Below are positions 16,589 to 24,842 of a stretch of DNA of 64,000 nt, in pieces. Made by a program: the position numbers and the translations under genes. Under the pieces are notes generated by a model, which worked only from the letters and a program-made list of their open reading frames with translations, had not been told where the DNA came from and did no database searches. The DNA is from CAZGAQ01 sp964523405 (GTDB lineage: Bacteria; Planctomycetota; Phycisphaerae; UBA1845; Fen-1342). The stretch is taken from NCBI GenBank assembly GCA_964523405.1, contig CAZGAQ010000022.1, positions 22,447 to 86,446 on the forward strand. The letters run 5' to 3'. The stretch's first letter is position 1. Each line of letters opens with the position of its first letter.

Positions 16589-18193
16589 ATGTCACTCAAC
16601 CCGCCATTCCGCTCGCGCCGCGCGTCGCGAGTCGCCGTCGTGGCCGTGCTCGTACTGGTGGCGGCGGCGGTGCTCGTGAATCAATCCTCCGTCCACTGGC
16701 GCGAGAACATCGTCGACGATCAACTCTTCGCCTATTACGGCTGGTGCGCATCCGTCGGTGCCCGGCCGTACGTGGATTTCTGGGACAACAAGCCGCCGGG
16801 GATCTGGTGGCTGAACGCGGCCGCCTTTCGGCTGTGCGGGGAAGGCGTCGCCGGCGAAGTGGTGCTCGGGACGCTGGCGGTCGGAGGCACGCTGCTGGCG
16901 TACATCGCGCTCGCACGGCGTGCCTTTCATCGTTCCCTGATGATTCCCGCGGCGCTCGTCGCAGTCTTGCTGTTGCCCGATCCGCGCCTCGAGTTTGGCG
17001 GCAATCGCACCGAGACCTACGTGGCGCTGTGCGAGGTGCTCGCGCTGCTCGGCTATGTGCACTGGCTGCGACGGCGGCGGGGGGGCTGGCTGGTGCTCGC
17101 GGGGCTGGCGGCCGGCGCAGCACCGCTCTTCAAGCAATCCGGACTGGCCGTGACGGTCGCCTGCGGATTGCACCTCGCGTGGGTGCAATGGCGCACGGCG
17201 CGCTATCGCGGCATGCGGCCATGGCTGCTGGCCAGCGTGCCGTTCCTGGTCGCGCCCGTGGTCAGCGCCGGCGTGCTGGCGTCGCAGGGGGCGCTGGGCG
17301 AAGCTGCGTTCGCGGTGGGGCGTTTTAACCGGGCCTATTTCGCCGTCGACGACGCATCCTGGACACGTGTGGACCGGGCGATCGGCATCTACTGGCCGGT
17401 CTTCACGGCGCTCGCGCCGGCGTTTCTGCTGGCGGCGCTGGGGCTCGCCTGGGGCCTGGGGCACGCCCTGCGCCCGGCGTGGGGTCGTGGTGCCACGACC
17501 GCGCCGCGTCATCGCGTGCTGGGTGTGATCCTCCTGTGGTTTGTGCTGGCAGCGTACCTCGCCTGCGTGGGGCCGGGGCGCCGCGGGCACCATTTCATGC
17601 CGGCGCTGCCCGCGCTCGGACTGCTGGCGCTCTACCCGCTGCACCTGCTGGGGGCGCGACGCGGCCTGTGTGTTCGGCTGACCGCTGCGCCCACCAGTGT
17701 TGCGCTCGTGGTCGTGTGGCTTTTTGCCCTCGTCTCGCTCGCGAGCGGCGGCTGGGACGAGACGGCGCGCGGCTGGCGCGCCAAAGCACACTGGTATGCC
17801 GCAGACTACCGCACGCCGCAGCCTTACCAGCTTAACGCGCGGGAGGTACGGCAACGGACGAGTCCGCAGGATCGCGTCTACGTATGGGGCTGGAGTCCCG
17901 GGACGTACCGCTGGGCGTACCGCCTGCCCGCCACGCGCTTCGCCACGTTCGAGAAGCTCGGCCAGGTCCCCGGCCAGGCGCAGTTCATCTTCGATGAGGC
18001 CGTGGCGGAACTGCAGCAGCGTCCGCCCGCCGCCTTCGTGATCTCCGTCGGTGACTACGCGGGCCTGACGGCGCCGCCGCGGAGCGCGTTTGCCACGTGG
18101 CTCGTGGCGCAGTACCGCCTCGCCGCGACCGCCGGCGGCATGCACGTACTGCAGCCCGTCGATGCCACCGCGCCCGCGCCGGCAGGGCCGTAA
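16589..18193 (+). CDS. GT-C-type polytopic membrane glycosyltransferase (ArnT/PMT-like)
   Basis: 534 residues with about ten hydrophobic segments from residue 15 to about 400. The first luminal loop holds DDQLFAYYGWCASVGARPYVD, then FWDNKPPGIWWLNA, the acidic first loop and 'D-x-K-P-P' typical of PMT/ArnT-like lipid-linked sugar transferases (GT39/GT83). A soluble C-terminal tail begins about residue 405 (YRTPQPYQLNAREVRQRTSP). It probably transfers a sugar from polyprenyl phosphate to lipid or protein; acceptor and donor cannot be told from sequence. The ATG has only GG nearby as a ribosome site. The next gene, coaD, has a separate promoter. Confidence 0.75.
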   Translation: MSLNPPFRSRRASRVAVVAVLVLVAAAVLVNQSSVHWRENIVDDQLFAYYGWCASVGARPYVDFWDNKPPGIWWLNAAAFRLCGEGVAGEVVLGTLAVGGTLLAYIALARRAFHRSLMIPAALVAVLLLPDPRLEFGGNRTETYVALCEVLALLGYVHWLRRRRGGWLVLAGLAAGAAPLFKQSGLAVTVACGLHLAWVQWRTARYRGMRPWLLASVPFLVAPVVSAGVLASQGALGEAAFAVGRFNRAYFAVDDASWTRVDRAIGIYWPVFTALAPAFLLAALGLAWGLGHALRPAWGRGATTAPRHRVLGVILLWFVLAAYLACVGPGRRGHHFMPALPALGLLALYPLHLLGARRGLCVRLTAAPTSVALVVVWLFALVSLASGGWDETARGWRAKAHWYAADYRTPQPYQLNAREVRQRTSPQDRVYVWGWSPGTYRWAYRLPATRFATFEKLGQVPGQAQFIFDEAVAELQQRPPAAFVISVGDYAGLTAPPRSAFATWLVAQYRLAATAGGMHVLQPVDATAPAPAGP

Positions 18194-18237
18194 GGCGGCC
18201 GGGCCCCGCCGCTGGGGACCCGGTGGTCATTTGCGGT

Positions 18238-18267
18238 TTGACGCCCGCGCGCCGCCCGCGTTAGCAT
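18238..18267 (+). promoter_or_regulatory. Candidate promoter for coaD
   Basis: TTGACG (18238-18243), an 18-base spacer and TAGCAT (18262-18267) stand 63 bases before the coaD ATG. The -35 matches five of six consensus bases and the -10 four of six. Confidence 0.4.
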
Positions 18268-18329
18268 TCCAGCCGGTACGAGCCGGCCTTCATGTGGAGG
18301 ACCGTCGTCCCGGCACACGGCAGGATTCG

Positions 18330-18875
18330 ATGACCGCCTCAGCCCGCAACATCATCGCCGTCTACCAGGGCTCGTTTGACCCCGTCACGTTTGGGCACCT
18401 CGACATCGTTCGCCGTGGCGCGCAGATTTTCAACGAGCTCATCGTCGGCATCGGCGTGAACCCCGAAAAGGATGAGCTCTTCACGCCCCAGGAACGCCTC
18501 GCGCTCCTGCGCCCCAACATCGCCGACCTGCCGAACGTGCGGGCCGCCACCTATGACGGTCTGACGATCGACTTCGTCCGCCAAAACGGCGCCCACGTGC
18601 TCCTGCGCGGTATCCGGGACATGGCCGACCTGAGCAAGGAAGTGCAGCTGGCCAACCTGAACCGCATGATCGGGGGCGTCGAGACCGTCTTCATGCTGGC
18701 CAGCGACCAGCACGTGCTCACCTCCAGCACGTACATCAAGCAGATCTACGAGATGGGCGGCGGCGATCGCGCCCGCATTGTGCAACTCGTGCCCCCCAAC
18801 GTCGCCGAAAAACTCGCCGAACGCCTCCGCGGCCCGTCGCAAACGGCCGCCGGCCGCGCCCGCGAGGGCCGCTGA
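18330..18875 (+). CDS. coaD: Phosphopantetheine adenylyltransferase
   Basis: 181 residues. The nucleotidyltransferase motif GSFDPVTFGHLD (the T-x-G-H site) is near residue 15, RGIRDMADL is about residue 93, and SSTYIKQIYEMGG (the ISSTxVR equivalent) is about 130-142. The enzyme adds AMP to 4'-phosphopantetheine in coenzyme A synthesis. The tail after about residue 160 (GPSQTAAGRAREGR) makes it a little longer than the usual 160 residues. The ATG at 18330 has GGCAGGA seven bases upstream; longer readings of the frame do not match the family. Confidence 0.95.
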   Translation: MTASARNIIAVYQGSFDPVTFGHLDIVRRGAQIFNELIVGIGVNPEKDELFTPQERLALLRPNIADLPNVRAATYDGLTIDFVRQNGAHVLLRGIRDMADLSKEVQLANLNRMIGGVETVFMLASDQHVLTSSTYIKQIYEMGGGDRARIVQLVPPNVAEKLAERLRGPSQTAAGRAREGR

Positions 18876-18877
18876 CC

Positions 18878-20257
18878 ATGCGCCGCGTGTCTGACTGCTG
18901 GCGGCCGGCCGCGCTCGCGGGGGCAGGCGGCGAGCGGCCGGTTGTCCGGTGGCGCCGCCGCGCTGCCGCGCGGCCGCGGACCATCCTGCTGGGGGTCGTC
19001 GTCGCAAGCGGTGTCGCCCTCGGCCTCTATGCCGCGGCGCCGTGGCTACTGCCCGTGCGCATCTACGAGGGGCCGATGGTCCAGATGGCGACGGCGAACG
19101 CCGTGTCGCTGGTCTGGTACACGACTCGTCCGGCTGACTGCGCGGTCGTCGTGCTCACGGCCGGCGCGGAGCGCGTCATCCCCGCCACGGCGACCGGCAC
19201 GCGCCACCTGGCGCGCGTGGATGGCCTCGAACCCGGTACCACGTACACCTACCAGATCCGCGTCGTCCACCGCCCGTTGACCGATAAACTCGCTTTTCAC
19301 ACCAATCGCGCGGCGGGGCAGCGCTTCAGCTTCCTCGTCTTCGGCGACAGCGGCCGGGCGACGCGCGCGCAGTACGGACTGGTCGCCGACATGCTGACGG
19401 TGGAGCCGCAGCCGGACTTCATCCTCCACACCGGCGACGTGGTCTACAGCGACGGGGCCCGGAAGCGCTATCACGACCGCTTCTTCGCGCCGTATCGCAG
19501 CTTGTTGACCCGCGTGAATTTCTGGCCCAGTGTCGGCAATCATGACGTGGCCAGACAGGATTCGGGTGAGCCGGTCGGGGGAACCCGCGACTCCGCGCTG
19601 GCGTACCAGGAGGTGTTCGAGCTGCCGCAGAACGGTCCGGCCGGGCTGCCGCCCGACTTCAACTACACGTTCGATTACGCGTCGTGCCGTGTGGCGGTCG
19701 TCGACACGAATGCCGACAACGACACGCTCCGCGACCGCATCGCCCCGTGGCTGCGGGAGGTGCTGTCCGCCCCCGGGCCACGCTGGAAGTTCGTCGTCTA
19801 TCACCACGCCACGTACACCGCCGGCAAGTACAAGCATGACCTGCGGCCGCGGCAATTCCTGGTCCCCGTCCTCGACGCGACCGGCGTGGACGTCGTCTTC
19901 AACGGACACGACCACAACTATCAGCGCACCCTGCCGCTGCGCGGTGACCAGGTGGTCCCGCCCGGGCAGGGCACGGTGTACATCATTACCGGGGCCGGCG
20001 GCGCGCAGCTCTACGACGTGCCCGCCGAAGGCCGCCCGCCGTACGTGGCCTTCGTCGACGATCGCGAGCACTCGTTCACGCACGTCAACGTCGATGGAGA
20101 TACGCTGACTCTCCGGCAAGTCGCCCTCGGCGGCAAGACCGTCGATACGTTCACATGGCGCAAGCCCCCAACCTCGCAGCCTGCAGCCGTGACGAGCGCG
20201 CCCGCCGATTCCCCGGCAGCGGTCACCTCCCCGGACTCTGCGCCAGCTGCACCCTGA
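18878..20257 (+). CDS. Purple-acid-phosphatase-like metallophosphoesterase, membrane-anchored
   Basis: 459 residues. A single membrane segment lies at about 35-55, then a fibronectin-like purple acid phosphatase N-terminal domain (about 60-140; ANAVSLVWYTTRPADC, GLEPGTTYTYQIR). The calcineurin-like phosphoesterase domain follows with all metal motifs: FGDSGRA, HTGDVVYSDG, GNHD, VYHHATY and NGHDHNYQR. A Pro/Ala/Ser tail ends the protein. It is predicted to hydrolyse phosphomonoesters outside the cytoplasm. It starts two bases after coaD, so it is probably cotranscribed, although no functional link to coenzyme A synthesis is obvious. Confidence 0.9.
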   Translation: MRRVSDCWRPAALAGAGGERPVVRWRRRAAARPRTILLGVVVASGVALGLYAAAPWLLPVRIYEGPMVQMATANAVSLVWYTTRPADCAVVVLTAGAERVIPATATGTRHLARVDGLEPGTTYTYQIRVVHRPLTDKLAFHTNRAAGQRFSFLVFGDSGRATRAQYGLVADMLTVEPQPDFILHTGDVVYSDGARKRYHDRFFAPYRSLLTRVNFWPSVGNHDVARQDSGEPVGGTRDSALAYQEVFELPQNGPAGLPPDFNYTFDYASCRVAVVDTNADNDTLRDRIAPWLREVLSAPGPRWKFVVYHHATYTAGKYKHDLRPRQFLVPVLDATGVDVVFNGHDHNYQRTLPLRGDQVVPPGQGTVYIITGAGGAQLYDVPAEGRPPYVAFVDDREHSFTHVNVDGDTLTLRQVALGGKTVDTFTWRKPPTSQPAAVTSAPADSPAAVTSPDSAPAAP

Positions 20258-21235
20258 CTACGGACGCGACGTCGGCTGGCTGTCCAGCACGCGGGGCAAC
20301 TCGTCCAGAATCACCAGCGCGCGACACGCGTCCAGGGCTGCCGCGTCCGGCGCCACCAGGCCCGTGCTGGCCAGCGGTAGCAGCGCCTCGGGATGCCGCT
20401 GACCAGTCGCCAGCAGCGCTTGTTCGATGTCACTGCTGAGCGGCGCACCCACCTTTGGCGATAGGACCATGACCCAGTCGGGCAGGGCCAGCGTCCGCCC
20501 GATGACGCGCAACTGGTCGCGTGCCGGGTCGCCCGGCTGCGTGGCGTGCTCCGCTAGCTCGTCCCAGGCCGCGGCGTCGACGAAGCCGGCCTCCGAGCTG
20601 CCGTTGATGACGCTCTGGGCGATGCCGCGCCCGTCCGGCAGGTGCTTGACGGCACCGGGCACCGGCAGGGCCTCCAGCGCCAGGTCGCGCTTCTCCAGCC
20701 CCGCCTCCCGCAAGAGCTGCAGCGCCGCATGATATGCGCGCGAATCCTCGGCGGGCCCAAAGGCGACGATCTTGCCGCGCAACTCGCCGATGCTCCGGAT
20801 CGCGGAGTTCGCCGGTACCACCAGCAGGGCGGGTCGCACCGCGCGCTCCTGTCGGTCCACCGGCACGGCCAGCACGCGGCAGCCTGTCGCCAGGGGCGCG
20901 ATCCGGGCTAACTGCGCCGGGGTGAGCACCGCCAGGTGATACCAGCCACTCGCCAGGCCGGATTGCACCTGGAATGGAAAGCACGCATCCAGCGAGACCG
21001 GACGCCCCAAGTCCTTGGCTAGCGCCTGCTGCAGCCCGAAGTACTTCGGAAAGGGGTTGAACACCTCGGCGGCCGCGGCCACCGGCCGGTTGTCGAGCAC
21101 CAGGGCGAGCACCACCGGCTGCTTCTGCAGTCCGACGAAGCTCAGCAGGCGCAGGCCGGCCGTCTGGCAGCCGGTCACGCCGCACAACACCGTTCCGCAC
21201 AGAGCCAGCACTACCGCACGTGCATCCCGTCCCAT
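20258..21235 (-). CDS. PhnD-like periplasmic binding lipoprotein
   Basis: 325 residues. The N-terminus is a lipoprotein signal with lipobox LCGVTGC (Cys at about 23). The body has the type-2 periplasmic-binding plan of the phosphate/phosphonate-binding PhnD family: VFNPFPKYFGLQQALAKDLG, a hinge with IRSIGELRGKIVAFGPAEDS, and GRGIAQSVINGSSEAGFVDA. It may bind a phosphonate, phosphite or related ligand, or act as the sensor part of a signalling system. No permease or ATPase is adjacent. The stop is directly against the stop of the convergent phosphatase gene. Confidence 0.7.
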   Translation of the reverse strand: MGRDARAVVLALCGTVLCGVTGCQTAGLRLLSFVGLQKQPVVLALVLDNRPVAAAAEVFNPFPKYFGLQQALAKDLGRPVSLDACFPFQVQSGLASGWYHLAVLTPAQLARIAPLATGCRVLAVPVDRQERAVRPALLVVPANSAIRSIGELRGKIVAFGPAEDSRAYHAALQLLREAGLEKRDLALEALPVPGAVKHLPDGRGIAQSVINGSSEAGFVDAAAWDELAEHATQPGDPARDQLRVIGRTLALPDWVMVLSPKVGAPLSSDIEQALLATGQRHPEALLPLASTGLVAPDAAALDACRALVILDELPRVLDSQPTSRP

Positions 21236-21257
21236 GGCGTCTTCCTTTCAGCGGACA

Positions 21258-22235
21258 TTATGCCGCCGAAGTGGGGGCGTAGTCGAGGAGCAGATCGCGC
21301 TCGAAGACCGGACCCTCCTGGCACGTGAGGGCCCAGCGCCAACCGGCCGGCTGAGTCGCATCCCGCGCCCGTACAACACACGACAGGCAGGTCCCGAGTC
21401 CGCAGCCCATGTTGCGCTCGATGCATAGCTGGCAGCCCAGACCCAGCTCGCGCGTCTGGGCGGCGAGCGCCCGCAGCATTCCCGCGGGTCCGCAGGCATA
21501 GACCATGGCCGGGCCGGTGAGGCGTCGCCGCGCATGCCATTGCCCCAGCGCGTCGGTGACCAGCCCGCGCAGGCCGATCGAGCCGTCGTCGCTCGTTACG
21601 GTTGCTGCGCAGTGCGCCGCGCCGGGAAGGGCGACACAGTCGGTCGGTGTTCCGTCGCGCGCCGGCTCCTGCCGCAGACCGACCGGCAGCAGATTGCGCT
21701 CCCGCGCGCCGAGGATCACGGTGACGTCTGTGCGGCCCAACTCGTGCAGACGCCGCGCAAGATAGAGCAATGGCGGGATGCCGACACCCCCTCCCACCAG
21801 CACCAGCGGACGCGCATCGCCCGGAATCTCGAATCCGCGCCCGAGCGGACCGGTGAGGTTCAGCGTGTCGCCTGGCCGCAATCGCGCCAGCCAGCGTGTG
21901 CCGCTGCCGACGCTGTGGGAAATCACACCCAGATGGGTGGCGCCGTCCGTGTCGCGCCAGTGGTCGGCCAGACTAAAGGGCCGGCGCAGGTATGCTGAGC
22001 GCTCCGTCACATCCGGACTGGACCAGGTCGGCAGATGGTCCTCATGCCATTCCAGTACACCGGGAGCGACCTCATCGTCCGCTCGACACAGCAGTTGCAC
22101 GAACTGCCCCGGTACGGACGCCGGAAACACGGGCAGCACGACGTCAAGCTGCACATGCTCGTGGCAAATGGGCACACACCCCGCGACGCGGGCACGCACG
22201 GCACTCATCGGATGGTGGGGAACAGCGCTACTCAT
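21258..22235 (-). CDS. pyrK: PyrK-like dihydroorotate dehydrogenase electron-transfer subunit
   Basis: 325 residues from ATG at 22235; an in-frame ATG at 22208 is equally possible, since neither has a clear ribosome site. The ferredoxin-reductase-like FAD domain has RRPFSLAD and GPLGRGF, the NAD domain starts VLVGGGVGIPPLLYLA, and the C-terminal Cys set CIERNMGCGLGTCLSC with a later Cys in LTCQEGPVF binds the [2Fe-2S] cluster of PyrK. It transfers electrons from PyrD flavin to NAD+ in pyrimidine synthesis. It is longer than the usual 250-260 residues because of inserts around residues 60-100 and 215-250. PyrD is not in the window. An RNA element with a terminator lies 89 bases upstream on the same strand. 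Confidence 0.8.
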   Translation of the reverse strand: MSSAVPHHPMSAVRARVAGCVPICHEHVQLDVVLPVFPASVPGQFVQLLCRADDEVAPGVLEWHEDHLPTWSSPDVTERSAYLRRPFSLADHWRDTDGATHLGVISHSVGSGTRWLARLRPGDTLNLTGPLGRGFEIPGDARPLVLVGGGVGIPPLLYLARRLHELGRTDVTVILGARERNLLPVGLRQEPARDGTPTDCVALPGAAHCAATVTSDDGSIGLRGLVTDALGQWHARRRLTGPAMVYACGPAGMLRALAAQTRELGLGCQLCIERNMGCGLGTCLSCVVRARDATQPAGWRWALTCQEGPVFERDLLLDYAPTSAA

Positions 22236-22323
22236 GTCTGCATGGTAATCGCGGGCCGCGTACACGGTCAGCAGCGCGGCGCAGCGCGTGCCGCCCAGGT
22301 CCGTGGTCGGCCCCGCGCGCCAC

Positions 22324-22365
22324 AAAAAAACTTCCGGGACCGAACCAGATGGTCGATCCCGGAAG
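22324..22365 (-). terminator. Rho-independent terminator
   Basis: On the minus strand CTTCCGGGA (22365-22357) pairs perfectly with TCCCGGAAG (22339-22331), continues inward with a few more pairs, and is followed directly by seven T (22330-22324). It is one of the few textbook terminators in this window. It lies upstream of, and in the same direction as, the gene starting at 22235. Confidence 0.85.
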
Positions 22366-22440
22366 CGCGCCACGGCTAGAACAGCCGCAAGTTCGTGTCG
22401 TTCCTCGCACCCCGGCGAGGTCTTTTCGACCCCCGAACTA
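22324..22440 (-). ncRNA. Unidentified structured RNA ending in an intrinsic terminator (small RNA or leader)
   Basis: Reading the minus strand there are successive helices. An outer stem AGTTCG/CGAACT (22439-22434 with 22395-22390) encloses a perfect 6-bp hairpin CCTCGC/GCGAGG (22420-22415 with 22408-22403) and an alternative GGTC/GACC hairpin. A 5-bp hairpin CGGCT/AGCCG follows (22387-22383 with 22377-22373), then the terminator. Two promoter readings are possible: GATATA at 22444-22439 with TTGATG 19 bases before it, or GATAAT at 22502-22497 with TCTTTG 17 bases before it. The second would make an RNA of about 165 bases. It does not fit 4.5S SRP RNA, RNase P, tmRNA or a tRNA. It may be free-standing or an attenuator of the pyrK-like gene. 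Confidence 0.6.
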
Positions 22441-22674
22441 TATCAGATCGCAAGTCCCCTGTCCATCAAATGCCGGGGAAATGGGCTGTGCCACCCATTA
22501 TCCGTAATATCATTATTTACAAAGACTTGTGATCCGTGTTTGGTCAGTGAAACGCACGCCGGCAGGCGCCCGGGACCGGTTCCGGACAGGGTCGGTATTC
22601 GGCCTGCGCCACCGAAAATGTCTTGCCGCGCTGACCCCTGGAAAGCACACTCCACGACCCCTAAGGAGGTCCGT

Positions 22675-23067
22675 TTGAGCAAGCCCACGCTGGATGTCGC
22701 CCTCGCACTCGTTCGACGGAACGGACACTGGCTCGTTGCGCAACGCCACCCCGATGCCCATCTGGGGGGCCTGTGGGAGTTTCCCGGCGGCAAGCTATTG
22801 CCCGGGGAGACGCCGACGCAAGGGGCACTCCGTGAACTGCAGGAGGAGTGCGGCGTCGCGGCGCGACCGCTGCGCGTGCTCGCCGCGGTGTGCTGCGAGT
22901 ACCCCGACCGCGTCGTGCACCTGACGCCCGTCGTCTGTGAATGGTTGGCCGGTGAACCCCGCCCGCTCGCCAGCCGTGCCTGCCAATGGGTCACTCCCGC
23001 GCAGCTCAGCGCCCTCGACATGCCCGCCATCAACGCCCGCATCATCGCGGCCGCCCAGTCCACCTAG
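22675..23067 (+). CDS. mutT: MutT-type Nudix hydrolase
   Basis: 130 residues from TTG at 22675, chosen because a full AAGGAGG lies five bases before it and the protein then begins LSKPTLDVALALVRR, in line with the family. The Nudix box GGKLLPGETPTQGALRELQE followed by ECGV carries the catalytic Glu residues of GX5EX7REUXEEXGU. Probable 8-oxo-dGTP diphosphatase (pool sanitising), though related Nudix hydrolases look the same at this length. A longer upstream open frame runs antisense through the RNA element and is not coding. Confidence 0.9.
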   Translation: MSKPTLDVALALVRRNGHWLVAQRHPDAHLGGLWEFPGGKLLPGETPTQGALRELQEECGVAARPLRVLAAVCCEYPDRVVHLTPVVCEWLAGEPRPLASRACQWVTPAQLSALDMPAINARIIAAAQST

Positions 23068-23091
23068 GCCGGTTGGCGGACGGTGGCCGGT

Positions 23092-24714
23092 CTACTGCCA
23101 GTCTTTCATTTCGGTCCGCAGTGCCTCCTCATCCGTCAGTTCCAGGGCATGCGCAATGTCGATCGCACGCTGCATGCTCGCCACGGCCTCCTTGGTCTGC
23201 CCCAGCTTTCTCTGCTCGCGGGCCATCTCGCGCAAACACAGGAATTGCTTGTTCATATCGCCGTCCTTCTTCACCGCCGCGTAAGCCCGCTCGAGTTCCT
23301 GCAGCGCCTGCGCGTGATCCTCCATGCCCTGATAGACGTTGGCCAGCGCGATGCGCACCTCCGCATGCACCGATTCGTCCGCCAGCTCCAGGCACTTGTG
23401 CATGGCCGCCAGCGCTTCCGGCCAGCGCTTCTGCCGCGCATAGCACTGCCCCAGATAGATATACGCCGTCGCCTGGTGCGGACGTGAACCCAGGTTCTGC
23501 GCCATCTTCAGCGTGCGCTCGTGCATCTCCAGCGCGCCGCTCACGTCGTCCAAGCGCTCGTAAATCAGAGCCAGCTTGCTGGTGGCCGGCAGACTGCCCA
23601 CCACGTCACCCAGACCGGCCAGCACGTCCAGCAACCGGGACTGCCACTGCGCTGCCCGCAGCAGATTCTCGCGCTGCAGCTCCTTTTGCTTCTCCGGGGG
23701 CGCTTTGGGACCGGCCGGCGTCTGCCACGTCAGGCACAGATCGGCGATCCACGCCAGCGCCGCCACCTGTCCGTACGTGTCGCCCTCCGCGACGGCCAAC
23801 TCCAGCGCCGTTTCCGCGCGCGTCCGCGCTGCCTCGGACGAGCCGCTCGCCTGCATGATCAGGCTCAACGCCAACTCGGCGTTCACGCGATCCGGCGTGT
23901 CGCCGTCCATCCGCGCCATGTCGCTCAGCATCCGCAGCCGCGTGGCCGCCGAATCCCGCCCGCGCTCCCCGCCGCGCACCTCGAGCTGCGCCAACAGCCC
24001 GATCGCCGGACGATAGCGCCGGTCGCTGTCCACCGCCTCGGTGGCCCAGCGCAGCGCCTTGCGCGGGTCTTCCTGCCGCGCCGCGGTCGTCGCGCGGGCA
24101 AAGTACTCCACCGCGGACAGCGACGTGCTCGGCGGCGCGAAGATCCGTGCCGCTAGCTTCTCGTTGAGTTCCGTCACCTTGAATTCGCCCAGCACCCAGC
24201 GCGTCGCGTCGTCCAGCACGTCAAACAGCCGGCCGGTGGTGCAGGTGTGCCGCCCGAGCGGCGCGTCCAGGTTATCCGTCCGCGCGATCTGCAGCTCCAG
24301 CGCGACATCGGTCGGCGTTCCGCGACACCGACCGCTGATCACGTGCGTTGCGCCCAGGCCGCGAATAACGAGCGGCCACGGCGGCGGCGGCCCGTTCGGC
24401 TCCTGCATCTCCAGCCGGCCCTGGAACAGCCGGATCGTTGGCAGCGCGACCACCGTTGGCACGCGCCGCAGGCGCCAGGTAAGCACTTCCTCGACGGCGA
24501 CGGCGATCCAGGCATCCCGCTCGTCCCCTTGCGGATCGGGTGTAATGCCGGTGACCGCCACGCGCGGCCGCAGGTCTGGCGCGGGCAGTGAGGCCGGCAG
24601 CGAGGTGGGGGGCGCGGCGTTGGGGTCTTGCGCGCTGCACCAACCGGGAACCCCCAGCAAACTCACGCCGGCGAGCACAAAGCCGGCGACTTGGCGAGAG
24701 TGCGAAACGTGAAT
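23092..24714 (-). CDS. Secreted TPR protein with CsgG-like N-terminal domain, probable ATT start
   Basis: 540 residues if started at ATT (complement of 24712-24714), which has a strong GGAAGGAG seven bases upstream. The first standard start in frame is GTG at 24678, with no ribosome site and a clipped signal peptide. From ATT the N-terminus (HVSHSRQVAGFVLAGVSLLG, then VPGWCSAQ) is a proper signal peptide. Residues about 45-180 form an alpha/beta domain (RVAVTGITPD, LGATHVISGRCRGTPTDVAL) like CsgG/FlgO-type periplasmic domains. From about 205 to the end there are TPR-like helices (for example ATAYIYLGQCYARQKRWPEA). Function unknown; it probably acts as an envelope scaffold. Confidence 0.75.
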   Translation of the reverse strand: MHVSHSRQVAGFVLAGVSLLGVPGWCSAQDPNAAPPTSLPASLPAPDLRPRVAVTGITPDPQGDERDAWIAVAVEEVLTWRLRRVPTVVALPTIRLFQGRLEMQEPNGPPPPWPLVIRGLGATHVISGRCRGTPTDVALELQIARTDNLDAPLGRHTCTTGRLFDVLDDATRWVLGEFKVTELNEKLAARIFAPPSTSLSAVEYFARATTAARQEDPRKALRWATEAVDSDRRYRPAIGLLAQLEVRGGERGRDSAATRLRMLSDMARMDGDTPDRVNAELALSLIMQASGSSEAARTRAETALELAVAEGDTYGQVAALAWIADLCLTWQTPAGPKAPPEKQKELQRENLLRAAQWQSRLLDVLAGLGDVVGSLPATSKLALIYERLDDVSGALEMHERTLKMAQNLGSRPHQATAYIYLGQCYARQKRWPEALAAMHKCLELADESVHAEVRIALANVYQGMEDHAQALQELERAYAAVKKDGDMNKQFLCLREMAREQRKLGQTKEAVASMQRAIDIAHALELTDEEALRTEMKDWQ

Positions 24715-24842
24715 GGCTGATCTCCTTCCGCGCGTGGGGCACGCCGGGCGCCAGCCGCCGCACGCCGGCGCGCATCATACTCCCCTGGCCCGCTGCCGGA
24801 AACGGACCGTCCCCCGCCCGCTGCCGGAAACACCGCCGCCGC

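Noticed and set aside
22324..22440. Possible 4.5S SRP or 6S RNA
   Set aside because: No GGAA-capped SRP loop with AGCAG, and no long rod with a central bubble as in 6S RNA.
22440..22500. T-box-like GGGTGGCACAGCC on the minus strand
   Set aside because: It lies at the 5' side, about 165 bases before the terminator; in a T-box the GGGTGGNACCGCG motif is next to the terminator.
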